In this document: piece after piece, positions 49,045 through 61,025 of the stretch
How positions within the stretch are numbered: the stretch's first letter is position 1
Layout of the letters: every line of letters begins with the position of its first letter
Source: Ptychodera flava
Lineage: Eukaryota; Hemichordata; Enteropneusta; Ptychoderidae
Direction of reading: 5' to 3'
DNA length: 64,000 nucleotides
NCBI RefSeq assembly: GCF_041260155.1
Contig: NC_091940.1
Coordinates: 32,295,841 to 32,359,840, forward strand
Made by a program: the position numbers and the translations under genes
The notes under the pieces: model-generated
What the model was told of the DNA's origin: nothing
Seen by the model: the letters and a program-made list of their open reading frames with translations, nothing else
The model's database searches: none

Positions 49045-50184
49045 TTAAACCTGGTATTGCAGCAGCACTTTTGTGGCCAATGTTTTTAACCATTCACCAA
49101 ATTGCTTTACAATTTCTTTCGCTTTTGTATATACTTTGGGCGGACCTGAACCAGACCCACCAGTTCCTGCTCCTCCTCCCCCTGCTCCCGCTCCTCCTCC
49201 TTTAGTTACAGCCAGGGCAATTGTTGATATTGTCATTCCAAGGGCAGTCAGTATTGCAGCGATTGTTATACCATTTCGTTTAAATAACTCAGTCAGCTTC
49301 AGTCTCAGTGATAATTCTGGATCAGAAATTACATCACGAAGAGACCTAGTCGTAGCCAGACTTTCACGTGCCTCACTGATCTTACCATGTTCGTATTCAA
49401 TTCGATTGTCAACTTTAGCTTCTCTTGTTATGAGTTCAGCTAGTAGTTTTTCGGCTTTTCCTTTTCCTTGGGTGCTCGTTTCAGGATCCTTTAACTGTTT
49501 TTCAACTTCTCTTTTCTCTAGCCTTATTTTGACTTTTTCGTTGTTAAGCTCGCTAATACGCATATTCGCAATCCTTAATTCATCATTAATAGCTTTATAT
49601 TCAGGGTTTAGATTGTTCCATTGTTCGATTTTATTTTCAAAAGCTTGTATTTTATCTGCATTACCAGAAGCATCTTGTCGTAAGAATGTCAGTTCATCTT
49701 TGTATATACCCATGTCTTCTGGCGTCATCTTCTCAGCTGGTATTTTATCATTTTCCACATCTTTAGAATGCAATGCACGTCCCACAAATTCGGGCTCACT
49801 ATATTCATATACTTTATTTACGATTCAGAACCTCCTGCCCTCTTTTTTAATGTGGATTTCTCTAAAATCTACTTCCTTTATCTGTTGTAACTCTGATTTT
49901 TTTATAATACAGATCACCATTAATAATCTCAGCATTTAAATCAATTCGGTTCGTGCATCCCGATTAGTAATCCTATATTTGTCTAAGAGTCCTTCAGCCA
50001 TATCTTTTGTAAGTTCTCTTCTCTGTTTAATTAAAATATCCTCCTGTGGGCTAGCAAGGAAAGGATCGGCTTCTGCAAGGGCATTATCATCTTCTATAAA
50101 GAATGTTTCAGCAGTAGCGTCATCATCATTTAAATTTGCATCATCGAAATCCTGGAGTGGTATATCTTCTCCTCCTTCTGCCAT
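49045..50184 (-). pseudogene. Maverick coiled-coil membrane protein, frame broken at both ends
   Basis: The large open part (49785-49045, 246 residues) has a long coiled coil (NPEYKAINDELRIANMRISE, then KRE/EKQL heptads). A transmembrane segment (NGITIAAILTALGMTISTIA) follows, then a Gly-rich linker and an amphipathic end. An acidic N-terminal part (50184-49936, with KQRRELTKDMAEGLLDKY) and short pieces at about 49930-49790 lie in other frames. The natural C-terminus also continues past 49045 in two other frames to about 48980. It is probably one gene with four or more breaks. Related coiled-coil/TM proteins recur in Mavericks; the role is unknown. Confidence 0.6.
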
Positions 50185-50241
50185 ATTGTATTTCTATATT
50201 ACTACAATTATTTTTTATCATCCCTTACATATACAGTAAAA

Positions 50242-50689
50242 ATGCACATCTCAGTTGTTGAAAGCGTTGAACAGTTGGCTGATTACATAGAAAGAACAAG
50301 TGCTGCATATCGACGAAGTTATAAATTAATGGGTCGAATTGATATGGCTCTTAATATTACTAAAGGAATTCTTGTAAGCTCTGCTGTAATAGCGGCAATT
50401 CCGACAGTTCCGGTACTGTTAGCCTTAACTCCTATACCTGGCGTCGTTATTGATGTAATACAAGGAAAAACGGGTGTATCAAAGAGGCGAGAGAAATATA
50501 AACATTATTATGTTCAATATAAACAGCTGCTTACACAAATACAAGAAAAAGGCGCAACACAGAGGCTCCGGGGTCAGAACTTATTCAGAACATATTTCAT
50601 CAGGCGCTAGAAATTCAAAAACAAGAAGGATTTAGTCCACCTCTGGAGCGATATCTACGATATTATGGATTGAATGGATATGAAAGTTA
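50242..50689 (+). CDS. Maverick small membrane protein, frame break near the end
   Basis: Open from 50242 (MHISVVESVEQLADYIE) to 50610. A charged helix with Tyr (YRRSYKLMGRIDMALNI) leads into a hydrophobic segment (AVIAAIPTVPVLLALTPIPG), then a basic helix (KRREKYKHYYVQYK). From about 50560 the better continuation (FHQALEIQKQEGFSPPLERY) lies in another frame and ends with TAG at 50689, at the edge of the right TIR. A one-base change near 50560-50570 explains the split. It is transcribed outward. Confidence 0.6.
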
Positions 50690-51012
50690 GTTCGTACCGA
50701 TAGGAACTTCGTGTTCAACATCAGCTAGACTCCGCGACCGGCCGGACTGACAACGGGGTCCTTTATATAGGCTAGTTTGATGGTGATGACTCACACGGAA
50801 TTTCCCGTACATGTATAAACATGCTCAGCAGGGAATTTCCCCGCTTAGTTCAGGACAATGCACTGTTGCGCGTGCGTGAGTTCATATATAGGTCAGGGTT
50901 ATACTTTAGTTACATGGATGGTTAATTTTTCCTTCGCTTCATGTAGATAAATGAATAAAATGGGGTGTAAAATTCTTACTTCATCCCAGTTGCCCACGTT
51001 TACTTTACTACT
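50690..51012 (-). repeat. Maverick right terminal inverted repeat with promoter motifs
   Basis: 323 bp, the reverse complement of the left end. It retains CTTTATATA (50761-50769), TGACTCA (50787-50793), GGAATTTCCC (50797-50806) and GGGAATTTCCCC (50831-50842). The motifs keep the same order and spacing as at the left end. It ends CTTTACTACT at 51012, followed by GTTGCA. Confidence 0.85.
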
Positions 51013-51018
51013 GTTGCA

Positions 51019-51945
51019 ACTGCCCAAATACATTCTTATTTGGGGGATTTTTTCATTTTTCAATATGATCTTACAAGTCTTTTCTGAAAGTTTCAAGAAT
51101 ATAAAATGTAAAAAAGTATTTTCTCATATTCGTACATGCAAGGCAATAGGAGTGACTGATACCGCATAATCCATGGATAGTGCTCTACTTTTAATCTGAT
51201 TAAACCAGTCAGCGTTCTTGCTTGCTTCAGTCACAGTCCCTCAACATTGAAGGGACTGTGCTTCAGTACAAATCTGGTGCCGAGTTTTTTTCGAAGCTTT
51301 ACGCCCCCTTATCCTTCGAAAATGCAGACTTTTTGAAATCGGACCCTGAGAATTTCATCCCTTTCTGTCTTTTACCTTATGACCTGCTAGCGAGTAATTG
51401 GGTCAGGGCGATAAGCCCCGACATTGGTGATCAGTAGAACAAATAAATAAAGGGGATTAGGGAGGGTAATTAACAGATATGGACTGTTTTCTTAGAAACA
51501 CTATACTGACATAGCGAGGGTAAAGTAATAGGCACACACTAGACACAGGTAAGGCTTGTATAATGAAAAAAGTTTAATAAATGACATTTATTGATCATAT
51601 TCATAACTTCTAGAAGAATAATGCCTGCACTACCCCGTGATTAAACTATCTCTTTCAGTACGAGTAGCATACACAGTTTCTTGAAAGCAATTTAAACGGT
51701 ATCTCGTGGCGGCTTCCACATGGTAGAGTACTCTTTTCACTGGTCGGTTTCCGAATATTTTATTTAGATATCAAAGTCGTTTATGGATTGGCACTTACAT
51801 TCGTGACGTGAAAATTCATCAAGCCGAAGGTAACAGTTATCATTAGAACTTTCCGAAAGTATAACCATTTTTGCCCGGCCCCAAATAGCAGTTATGTGAA
51901 ATTACACGTCCATTTATTTCCCGGATCGGGCAATGCTTGCCTGGT
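51019..51945. other. Spacer between Maverick and oxidase 3' end
   Basis: No gene supported. A small inverted repeat (CAGTCCCTCAA with its complement TTGAAGGGACTG) lies at about 51234-51260. The oxidase 3' UTR should lie here on the - strand. Confidence 0.4.
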
Positions 51946-54900
51946 TCATAACTTTGAAGCTTGAGCTGTACCCCGTGGGTGGAAAGCTGGCTTGAAATTA
52001 GGATCAGTTAGAGCTTGGCGATCCATCTTGAAAGAATCAATGGGATACTCTGTCTTCCCATCGATGGCCATCTGACTCAGGATCTTTCCTAACAGACAGG
52101 AGAATCTGTAATGGAATATAACTGCAAACTTCAGTACTACTCCGTTTATATAGCTCGCAGCAACTACCAACTACCAGCTACCAGTGCTCAGCAATTTCAG
52201 ATATGTCAAAATTTTAACAAAATATTGAGACAGTATGAATGTTTTGCTTACAAAGAAGAGCAAATGTGAGCCCATTATTGAATTTCATAATGATATTGTG
52301 CCATAGATGTATGATAGGAATTCATGCAACTGCTTTTCCCAGGATACATGTTCGCTCAAGAAACTCCATCGCTACACCGTGGCCAAAAAGCAAGGGCTTC
52401 CTCCATAGGTGAACCATTTAAACCTATACAACTCACTTAAATGCATGTCCAGCGCCATTACAGAATATAACTTGCGGAAAGCCTTTCTTTTCCAAGGTAT
52501 CGATGACAAAGTTCCGATCGGGAGTCATCGCGTAAAGACAGGTCTTAGAGTACAACAGTGGTCCTACAGCCTGGTAGAAGTGGAAATAAAAGTCATCGTC
52601 TCAGGGTCTGATATATGTATGGTTAGGGCTGTAATTAACGTCATCCATGGAGATTGTAACTTTCGACGTTGCAATTTAATCAAAGAACTGAACAAGAAAT
52701 AAGAGTCACAACATGCTGCATTCAACAAGTTTACAATAGAATGCTGTAGTTAGAGAAGAAATACAGAAAGATAGATTGATGCTTACCTTTGGCAAATATT
52801 TCTCGAAGAATTCAACACAAACTTTCTGTCTGACTGGGTCAGGTTTGAAATTCCTGGTTTCCGGAGTAACTGGTGGCCCTCCAGCGTCGATTCCTATTTT
52901 ACTTCCCGTATTACCGTGGATTGGCAAGCCGTAGAAGTCATATCTCGGATCGTGAAATATCCAAACGGGAAAGCTGAGAAACGAGAACGAGGAAAAAAAT
53001 AGACGGAACCTTCTTAATGGACATATGTAAACGGGGATGACGTAGGTCAGTTGACGGTGGGGCAAAGATTTGTCAGACTGTTGACGTTACCATGGTTCCT
53101 TATCTTTACTATATATGCAGGAAGAGACTTGAACATTGAATGAAAACAATAATAGGAACTTGTCATTTCATGTCACTAGCCCCTTTACTTGAATAACGAT
53201 GAAAACGCTTTTGCTTTGTAAACGTTGGCAATAGAACAGAAAAGTCTCTCTAACTCTGTAGTTTACCTAACACGCTGTTGACTGACTGCCTAACGTACAT
53301 GTAAATGTTTCAAATTGAAAGACACTCTCTTTGCCCATTGCCATTGAAAAGATGAGAATCTCATTCAATAAAAATATTTGCGTGTACGTCTAAAAGGAAG
53401 CATTTTGTAAAATACACTATAATCAATAGTTGCTGGCTGTCTATCGTACTTACTTCTCCTTGGTGAAATCCTTCATATTGGGCGTGGCTAGATACGTGAC
53501 CTGTTCCTGGGTCACTGTTAACGGAAGATGCACACCAACAGATCCTAACACGTGATTGACCCAGGCACCGGCGGTGACGATGACGCGACGACAACGAAAT
53601 ACACCCTGGTTTGTGTAAACCTGAGTTAACAAATTAAAACAAGTGCATTGTTTACTATTTCAATGAAAATAGATGAGGGAAAGGAAAGTATGTCTTGATA
53701 TCACCCATTTAGGCCTGAAAGACAGAAAGAGACAGAAGACACAGACAGGCGAAGTCTAAACAGACGGAAGGGTTGCATTGGCTTGCTGGCTAGCTAGCTA
53801 GCTAGCTAGCTACCTACCTACCTATACCTATACCTATTTACCTACTTTCCTACCTACCTACACACCTAGCTACACATCTACCTACGTACCTACCTACCTA
53901 CCTACACACCTACCTACACACCCACCTACCTACCTACCTCGCGCATGAAGACATGCACGAAATCGAAGAAAGCTGTTTCATCGATGTGAAAGTCAATCAC
54001 AGATTCAAGTACATACCAGTGCATGAACACCATCTGCATCCTGATCCAGTTTCAACACAGCACAATTCTCCAAGATGGTGGCGCCATTTTTTCTGGCTAA
54101 CTGTATGTGCGTGGCATTCGCCATGGCAGCATCCACCAAGCCTGAGTCTTTTTGGTAAAGGCCAACAATGTCGGATCCCGTGTTAAACTGGGGGAAACGT
54201 TCCTTTATCTGATCTCCGGTCAAACGTTCATATCTAGTAATGAGCGAAGAGAGAATAGTGCGTGATAAATTATCTGAGGTCTTATAAAAGCAGCTATGTA
54301 CAATGCAGCATGCTGCCTTTGATGTAAAGTATGTAAATCTCATAGGCAATTTGATTCACTTAAAGGTGCATATACACTGGAAACATTTTGAAGAGAAATG
54401 GAAGAATGTCTCCTCCGACTCTACCTTTTGAGTTTGTAGAGCCAGTTTGTGTAAATGGACCCGTACATTTGTGAAACCGACTGGATTCAGTCTTTCCTCT
54501 TAACACAGTTGGAACTAATGTGGGATTATTAATTGGATAAAGTAGTTTCACCTGCAATGTAAGCTCATCTACTTTTACTTTTACGCGTTATACACTTGTT
54601 TTGATGGGTAGTTTGTAATATTGCAACATTCAGCTAAAAGGCACCTAACACTTTGGTAAATTTTAACAATGCAAAGATCCAATTCTCCAAAATTAGTTCC
54701 AATCGTGTTTCTTGTTCCTGACAGTAGAGTGAACACTGTAAACGGTAGCACTTTTTTTTTTTAAATTGACTTGATTAGATATAATTTGTTCTAAAATGTC
54801 AAAACTTAGGTAACCTTAAAATTCCTTCTTGATTTTAGACTGCAAATTAAAGCTTTCTCGAGAAAAGTGGCGATAAAAATTTGGTATTTTTTCGTTAAGT

Positions 54901-57900
54901 TCAGTTGTTCATTTTCGAGATGCATCCTATATGACATTTTGATAAGGGACAAACCATTCCTATTCGGGAACTGTTGGACGGATTTTTCATAGCAAATAAA
55001 ACATCACTGCAAATATTTTTGCTGGTGGTTGTGTGTATTCACTTGACACAAAATACAATATGGCAGATTATTCCTTCCATTATTTGTCTCAGGTATAATG
55101 TAGTGTGACAAATCTCCTTTCAAGAAGCTCACAGAGCAGGAGGTTTATTGTATGACTAAGATCTAAAACTTGATAACATTACTGTTAGAATAGTCATACA
55201 GCGCAGCATTTTTTACTTCTATGAAATTCACAAAACGTAAACAATGAAACAAAAAGTAGCTGGAGTCTGCGAAAAAAAACTGTCATGCCTGTTTTCTTCT
55301 TCTCCCTTTGAAATCGAAAGTTTTAAAGTGATTTTTTAGTGAATAGTGGACATTCTAAGGTAAACATATAGTCTCAGGAAGAAATGAGAAAGTAAACAGG
55401 CTTTATTTAACCCAAGGAAAATTGACTCAACACGAATGTACATACGGAATGTTCTGTTTCTTCATTGCATCAGCATACGCGTCGATTGTACCGGCGATCT
55501 CCGGAATGGAAGCGTGGCCCAAGTCAAGGCCACCGCACTTATACACCAACTGTATCCCAGACTCCTTTTCGACCTCTTCGAATGTCGTGAAGGTGTCCCT
55601 GACCAGTGTCGTGTAGCATTCGTCGTGGTATAACATACGTCTGCAATAAGAAGCGCACCCCGATTGAACTCGTTAAATGTCAAAGCTTAAAAGATTGACG
55701 GCTGATGGTGATCAAGTTAAATGCAAAGATATGTACTAAAGCACAGCTTGACTTGTTATGGAAAATGTTCAAGCGAACAGTGTCAGAAGAAAGCATTTGT
55801 GAGAAAAACGTATGTAAAGTATCGCTAAGAGTATGTAGACGTGAATGTGTTGGTAGGGCGGTTTTAACAGCTTCTGAACGTCTGACATTTAAATTTCTTG
55901 CTGTCATCGTGTGTAGCCATAATTGTGATATGTAAGTACACATATATTTATGTGATAAATATCTATACCGTTAGAATTTTTGTGTAAATACAAGTGAGTG
56001 TTTCTTTGGTATATCAAGATTTTTATTATTTTAGTGAACAATAATACTTGCTTATTGTATTATTGTAGTTTAAATGAGCCGAGTTCGAGGCTGTTAGTGG
56101 GAAGGTCCTGGGACAAGGCCGCCTTGTAGTTAAGGTAGTATGCGTCTCAAAAGTGAAAGACATAAACTTTTGCTCAAATTTTCCTAAATGAATCTTTAAA
56201 CGTTTCTCTTTCAAAATCAAGAATAAAAATCGGGGTCACCGTGCAAATTTTGGTACTAGAGAAACAAGTAACTCAAGATTTACCGATATTTAAAATTCAA
56301 AATGGCGCCATCCCTGTATTAAGTCTATGAAGAAAAAAATAGAATGTTCGAATTTCGTAAAACTAAGCCGGTGAAAAGTTTTCTTACACCCCCACAAGTG
56401 GTGTATTAGAAAAGAAATGTCAAAAGTTTGAGAGTCCGAATATCTGTCCCCGAGGAGCGTTCTACCTTAATCATGATTGGCTTTTGGCTTTTATCATAAG
56501 GGACATGAATGTTGATGTTCAAAACCCTACCGCATGCATACTATGCTGAAAAGTTATAAACGAAAAGTCATGAAATGATCATCCCAAGGTCTTCTAAGAA
56601 ACTATAACAAAATCACATATACATAAATCTGAATGGAAAATAGAAGTCATGATTTATTTTTAATTTTATGTCATTCATCATTTCTCACTCGCACATACAC
56701 AAACGATTGAATAGGCACACTACACTTGGCCAGTTTGATGCACCCGAGTGTTAAAATGGCCTGCAATAGTAGGATGTAGAAAAGGTCAGGGTAAAGATAA
56801 GGAGATTAGTGGAAAACTTACATGATGCGAGAGTGGTCTTGTGATCCGCCATTATCGTGTCCAAGTTTGAACTGCTCAAGGCCAAGTACACCTAGGGGAT
56901 AGCGAAGGTATATACGTTACTGAAATACTACTCCGCAGGTGTTGTGTAAAAGACATATGCTATTGGAAGAAGGCAAAATTTAGCCTGAACAGATCAAGGA
57001 AACAATTTTCCATTTATCCGACTGTCAATCTTGATCGCCATCACGTGAAACAAGTCACACAGGTACCCCAACAATGCGATTTCACCGAGGTTGTATATCA
57101 TGTGATGTTGACAGGTATCGTCTGATAAAGTCAACGCGCCATCTCAGCGACCAGTGGGAATGTTTCTGGACAAACTAAAAATTCGTAAATAATTTACAAA
57201 ATTACATCACGTGGTTTTCGATCTCGGCGATAGAGGGTGCAATGTATAGCTCTCTCTTACTTTCCATTGAAATTTGGCCGATAGGTATCTCAGGTAAAAA
57301 GAACGACATGCCTTTGACAAAGAACACTGTCCGCATGAAATACATGTCACTAGGAGCATCTAGCAGTTACATGCGCATTTGTTTATAAATGTGTTCAATT
57401 TGGCTTATTCCGAATTCCCTATATGTTGGCTATCGTCACCGTCACGATGGAATATGTAGACTGCTCTGCACGAGCATATCAGGTATAGTAATGCCATCTT
57501 TTTATTATTTTTTTAATTATTTGTATTTTTTATATCAATTGCGACTTCTTCTTCTACTCCCCAAAAAATGTTGAAACGCCAACTATTTAGCTTGTCACAT
57601 CCAGTACCACCACTATTTCGTGGTTCAAGATTACCCCATTGCCTTTGTCATTTTCGATATATTCCTTGAACCTGGTAATTTTCATAGTTACCTTGAATGA
57701 TAATAATTATTGGACCTGATTTGATGTCTTTTACCGTCTGTATGCGCAAAATGCATTGTTATTGGTTACATCTGAATTCTAGTCCGGATCGGAAGTCACT
57801 TTCCAACAATAATAATGCAATTTACACACGTACGGGCTGAGTTGACACGCTGAACACTGTGTATATCAACATGCTTTGGGAAGTACAAGGAGTTATGGTT

Positions 57901-60319
57901 GACATTCAAAATTAAAATGGCGAAAATTTTATCAAAAGTTAGCATTACTCTGGCCCTTTGATCTCCTTGCACTGTGAACACTCCACTGTTGGCACTCTTT
58001 GCATGAGAAGGTTGGTGCGCATGCGTATTCATGTTTTACTGGAAAAATTTCTTTATTTCAACATTACGGTTGATGAAATAAAGAAACAGGAACAGTTCTC
58101 ACTAAATACGGGTCCTGCACGGCACGGCGACATAAAATTGTAGTCTTGCTTAGCTCACAAAATCCAACAACCGAAAAACGAAAATCATACACGACAGTGA
58201 CTTCACAGCAAACTCAGCTACTCTTTTTAAACAACTTAATATTCTCGATATATACAAGTTACATAAATTACATATCAGTACATTCATGTATGATCTTATA
58301 AATAATAACTTGCCACACAGTCTTACAACATACTGTCAGTTGCCTTCTCATTGCTACAGTACTCGTCATAAAATTAATGGTAACCTTTATGTCCCAAGTG
58401 TCAACACTTCCTTGGGTAAATTCTCGATATCATATACAGGCTGCATCTATTGGAATACATTACCTAAACAAATTAAAACAAAAACCACTAGAAGTTCGTT
58501 CAGACACTCCCTTTCAAGTCTCCTCATACACGGTTAGTGTTTTACATGACGAAGAGTTATATTCAACTTTACAAATGTGTATATCATAGATATATAAATA
58601 TATATATTTCACTATACATTTTGTTTTTTGGGTTTTTTTTGTTTTGTTTTTTTTGTTTTTTTGTATTTTATTTTACATATTTTCTACTTATTCGTAATGT
58701 ATTTTTTGTAGTTGTTCTTATTTACTTAGTTAATTACTTAGCACTTTCAAGTCTACTTTTACACGATTGTTTTTTTGGTTTTTTTTTGTTTTTTTGTTTT
58801 TTTTTAAGTGATGAAGAGTTATATTCAACTTTACATATATGTATATCATATTTAAATATATATATTTTATATACGTTTTTTTTTTTCTCTCTCTCTTATC
58901 GTTTTCTTTTTTACGCATTTCTACTTACTCGTAATGTATCTATTTAGTTATATATTTATTTATGTAGTTGTTCTTTTATTCACTTAGTTACTTTGTTACA
59001 ATTAGGTTACTTTGCAATCCCACTACTTTCATGTACACTACCCTCGATATACTTCAGTTTTCTTTTTTCTTCTTCGTTTCCTTGCTTTAACATCAAATGG
59101 CTTTGGAACGGACTAGACTAGCATTTGCTATTTTCCGTTTCCATTTACCCTTTATCACAGCACAACTCAGATGTACATTCATCATTGAATTGTAATATTA
59201 TTATGATTAAGGGTAATAAAGATTATTATTATTATTATTATTATTACAATAGGTGGTAACTTTGACACTCGGCAAGATGACGACGACAAGTTCATCGGTC
59301 AGAAATTTTACAATGTGCACCGGGGATCTTATGGACACATACCGCACTCTCATTTACTCATGTTTATTTTTTTCAAGTAAACGGCAAAGAAAAGCTGATG
59401 TGGCTAGTCCAGATTGATGCGCGAGACGATGAGAAATAAAATATTTCTTTATTGCCTTATTTTATAATCGGAATTTTACCCGCGAAACCTTCAAGATTTG
59501 TAAATATAGAGGGTGCGTTCTAAAGTAAGATATTAACACGATTGGTACTAATTTGGGATAATTGGATGGTGAAGTAATGTCAATTTCATATACAAATGTA
59601 CTCTCATCTGCCTTTCTTTTTACGTTACACACTTGTTTTTATGAGTAATTTGTAATATTGCAACATCCAACTATACGGCACCTAACACTTTTGAGAAATT
59701 TGAAAAATATGAAAATCCAATTATCCCAAATTAGTTCCAATCGTGTTTATTCTACTACCTTTCTCAAAGACGGGTATGTATCTTCCGTTTTGGAGATGGT
59801 GTTTTAAATTGGGCACGAATAACAAAATCGAGAGACCAGCTATCCTTTCAGGGTCTCCGCCATGGGGGCGACGACCGTACAAAGTCCAAAGGTGAAGAAG
59901 TATACTGGTCTGAACACAAACAATGTCGAATGCCATCAGATTAGATCCTACCGGAAGGTTGGCGTTGAGACCAAAAACACATTCTATTTTGTCAGACATC
60001 TTGTCAGATCTCATGTTCCCTTGCTTTCTATATAACACACGACATCGGAAGCAGGCTGGCAGTATCAATTCACAAGTGACTATGGCAAGGGCAGCCCTGC
60101 AAGCCGCGGATACCCGAACAATGCAGGCCCATGATACTGCGGACACTATCAGCGCTTGCGCAAACCTACAAAAAATCCCGTTAAATATAGCATGACGCAA
60201 TGTCACTGTAACTTACTTTTACCAGCGCGTTTTGACAGCCAATACACGGTACCGCTGCCGATTCCGCCACAACCAACCACGATGTATTCAAAGTACCGAG
60301 GTTCACCAGAGCCCGCCAT
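51946..60319 (-). CDS. PIPOX-like: FAD-dependent sarcosine/amino-acid oxidase, peroxisomal (8 exons, 410 aa)
   Basis: Exons from the start: 60319-60217, 56891-56822, 55640-55446, 54233-54017, 53620-53454, 52973-52787, 52570-52437, 52105-51946. All introns are GT-AG with matching phases; the sum is 1233 nt, giving 410 residues plus TGA. The enzyme should oxidise an N-methyl or cyclic amino acid (sarcosine, pipecolate) with oxygen, making hydrogen peroxide. Seen: dinucleotide-binding VVGCGGIGSG (G16, G18, G21); GLEQFKLGHDNGGSQDHSRI; the RRVIVTAGAWVNHVLG helix; and Cys324 in YSKTCLYAMTPD, at the place where this family links FAD covalently. NGAGHAFKF follows, and the C-terminus SKL is a peroxisomal import signal. 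Length matches the family (about 390). Substrate is uncertain. Confidence 0.88.
53800..53940. repeat. (GCTA/CTAC)n microsatellite
   Basis: GCTA units at about 53788-53811 lead into CTAC/CTAT-type tetranucleotide repeats to about 53940, within oxidase intron 4. Confidence 0.9.
54502..54709 (+). repeat. MITE family 2, copy 2
   Basis: Begins AACACAGTTGGAACTAATGT and ends CCAATCGTGTT. Shares internal phrases with copies 1 and 3 (GTAATATTGCAACATTCAGC, GGCACCTAACACTTT). More diverged at the left end. Confidence 0.75.
56130..56470 (-). repeat. MITE family 1, copy D
   Basis: 341 bp bounded by TTAAGGTAGTATGCGTCTC at the left and, read back from the right, TTAAGGTAGAACGCTCCTC. These are clear inverted ends that start with TTAA on both sides, so the target or end may be TTAA. 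Its interior is the reverse of copies A and B. Confidence 0.75.
58180..59246 (+). mobile_element. LINE 3' fragment (CR1/L2-like) with (ATT)n tail
   Basis: The first 350 bp encode the C-terminus of a non-LTR ORF2: LNILDIYKLHKLHISTFMYD, NNNLPHSL, YSTRHKING, FSISYTGCIYWNTLP, all typical of the region after reverse transcriptase in CR1/L2-like LINEs. A T-rich 3' UTR follows in which a phrase (GAAGAGTTATATTCAACTTT) appears twice, at about 58551 and 58812. The end has AATAAAG then (ATT)n at 59222-59245. Oxidase intron 1, on the opposite strand to the gene. Confidence 0.7.
59535..59747 (+). repeat. MITE family 2, copy 3
   Basis: 213 bp with the clearest inverted ends of the family: left AACACGATTGGTACTAATTT, right ending AGTTCCAATCGTGTT. 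Oxidase intron 1, about 470 bp from exon 1. Confidence 0.85.
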
Positions 60320-60714
60320 GTGTATTTTACCTCTCAAACGGCGCCACCAAGATGACTCGACTGAATATTGTGTGAAGTACCAAAGGGATATCACAGCTGT
60401 TATCTGTGCTAGCCGGGGTCATGACACGCACTCTGTCGTGTATAGGTCATGTCATATTGTTCTTTCGAAGAATGACATTTGAAGGTCACACAGGGACTTC
60501 ATAAATACTTCTAAGGGACTGGTCATTTTCTTCGGCCTGGGGTGGATTCATTGGGGGGGTGTCACCCTGGTTTTGACTTTGGTGATAGGGGGGTCACCAT
60601 GTTTTTGAAATGCCCAATAGGGGGGGGGGGTCAGTGTGTTTTTGAATTTTGACACAGGCTCATCATTGCATAAAATGCATCGCGTCAGCCACAAATTTTA
60701 TCATTCAGTTGCAT

Positions 60715-61025
60715 TTTTCGGCGCCCCCTTCAGGCGCGTAACTTTAATAATCAGAGATATTTTTCAGCACGACCGACTTTAACATATCAGGCACACATAT
60801 ATCAGAGATATCTGTATGTTCAATATTTTTCAGTGTGCTCTTCAAGCGCATTACTTTAATATATCAGACATTTTTCACCACGCCCTTCCGGTGCATGACT
60901 TTAATATGCAAGACATACATATCAGAGTTATCAGGATGTTTCATATTTTTCGATGCGCCCTTCGGGCGCAATACTCAGAAAAATCAGAGATATATGTCAG
61001 AGATATATGTCAGAGATATCTTGAT
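60715..61025. repeat. Tandem units with GCGCCC-TTC-GGGCGC cores
   Basis: At least four diverged units near 60720, 60832, 60885 and 60952. Each has a GCGCCCTTCNGGCGC-like hairpin followed by AACTTTAATA, ATCAGA(C/G)ATAT and TTTTTCA. Internal to the 1.47-kb element. Confidence 0.7.

Larger units (their letters stand above)
34128..51012. mobile_element. Maverick/Polinton DNA transposon (16.9 kb)
   Basis: A self-synthesising DNA transposon or endogenous polinton-like virus. It is bounded by inverted repeats of about 325 bp starting AGTAGTAAAG and flanked by a nearly perfect 6-bp duplication. Diagnostic genes are present: DDE integrase with chromodomain, A32/FtsK-type packaging ATPase, protein-primed family B DNA polymerase and a candidate capsid protein, plus several small membrane and coiled-coil proteins. 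Genes run on both strands in a compact layout, unlike the intron-bearing host genes on either side. I did not find the Ulp1/adenain-like protease that most members carry. Several genes have frame breaks, so the copy is probably not able to move by itself. Confidence 0.93.
52106..60216 (-). other. Oxidase introns and their contents
   Basis: Intron 1 (56892-60216) holds a LINE 3' fragment (about 58180-59246) and MITE family 2 copy 3 (59535-59747). Intron 2 (55641-56821) holds MITE family 1 copy D (56130-56470). Intron 3 (54234-55445) holds MITE family 2 copy 2 (54502-54709). Intron 4 (53621-54016) holds a CTAC-rich microsatellite. The remaining introns are short with no recognised content. Confidence 0.7.

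Noticed and set aside
49073..49939. 288-residue + strand ORF
   Set aside because: Ser/Phe/Leu-rich antisense shadow of the coiled-coil gene on the - strand.
51222..51437. 71-residue ORF downstream of the oxidase gene
   Set aside because: No domain, no splice context, and it overlaps the expected 3' UTR region; not supported as a gene.
58537..58947. 136-residue Phe-rich ORF
   Set aside because: Translation of the T-rich LINE 3' UTR.
59721..60206. 161-residue - strand ORF just downstream of oxidase exon 1
   Set aside because: It lies in intron 1, has no domain, overlaps a MITE end and is bypassed by the phase-correct exon 1 to exon 2 join.
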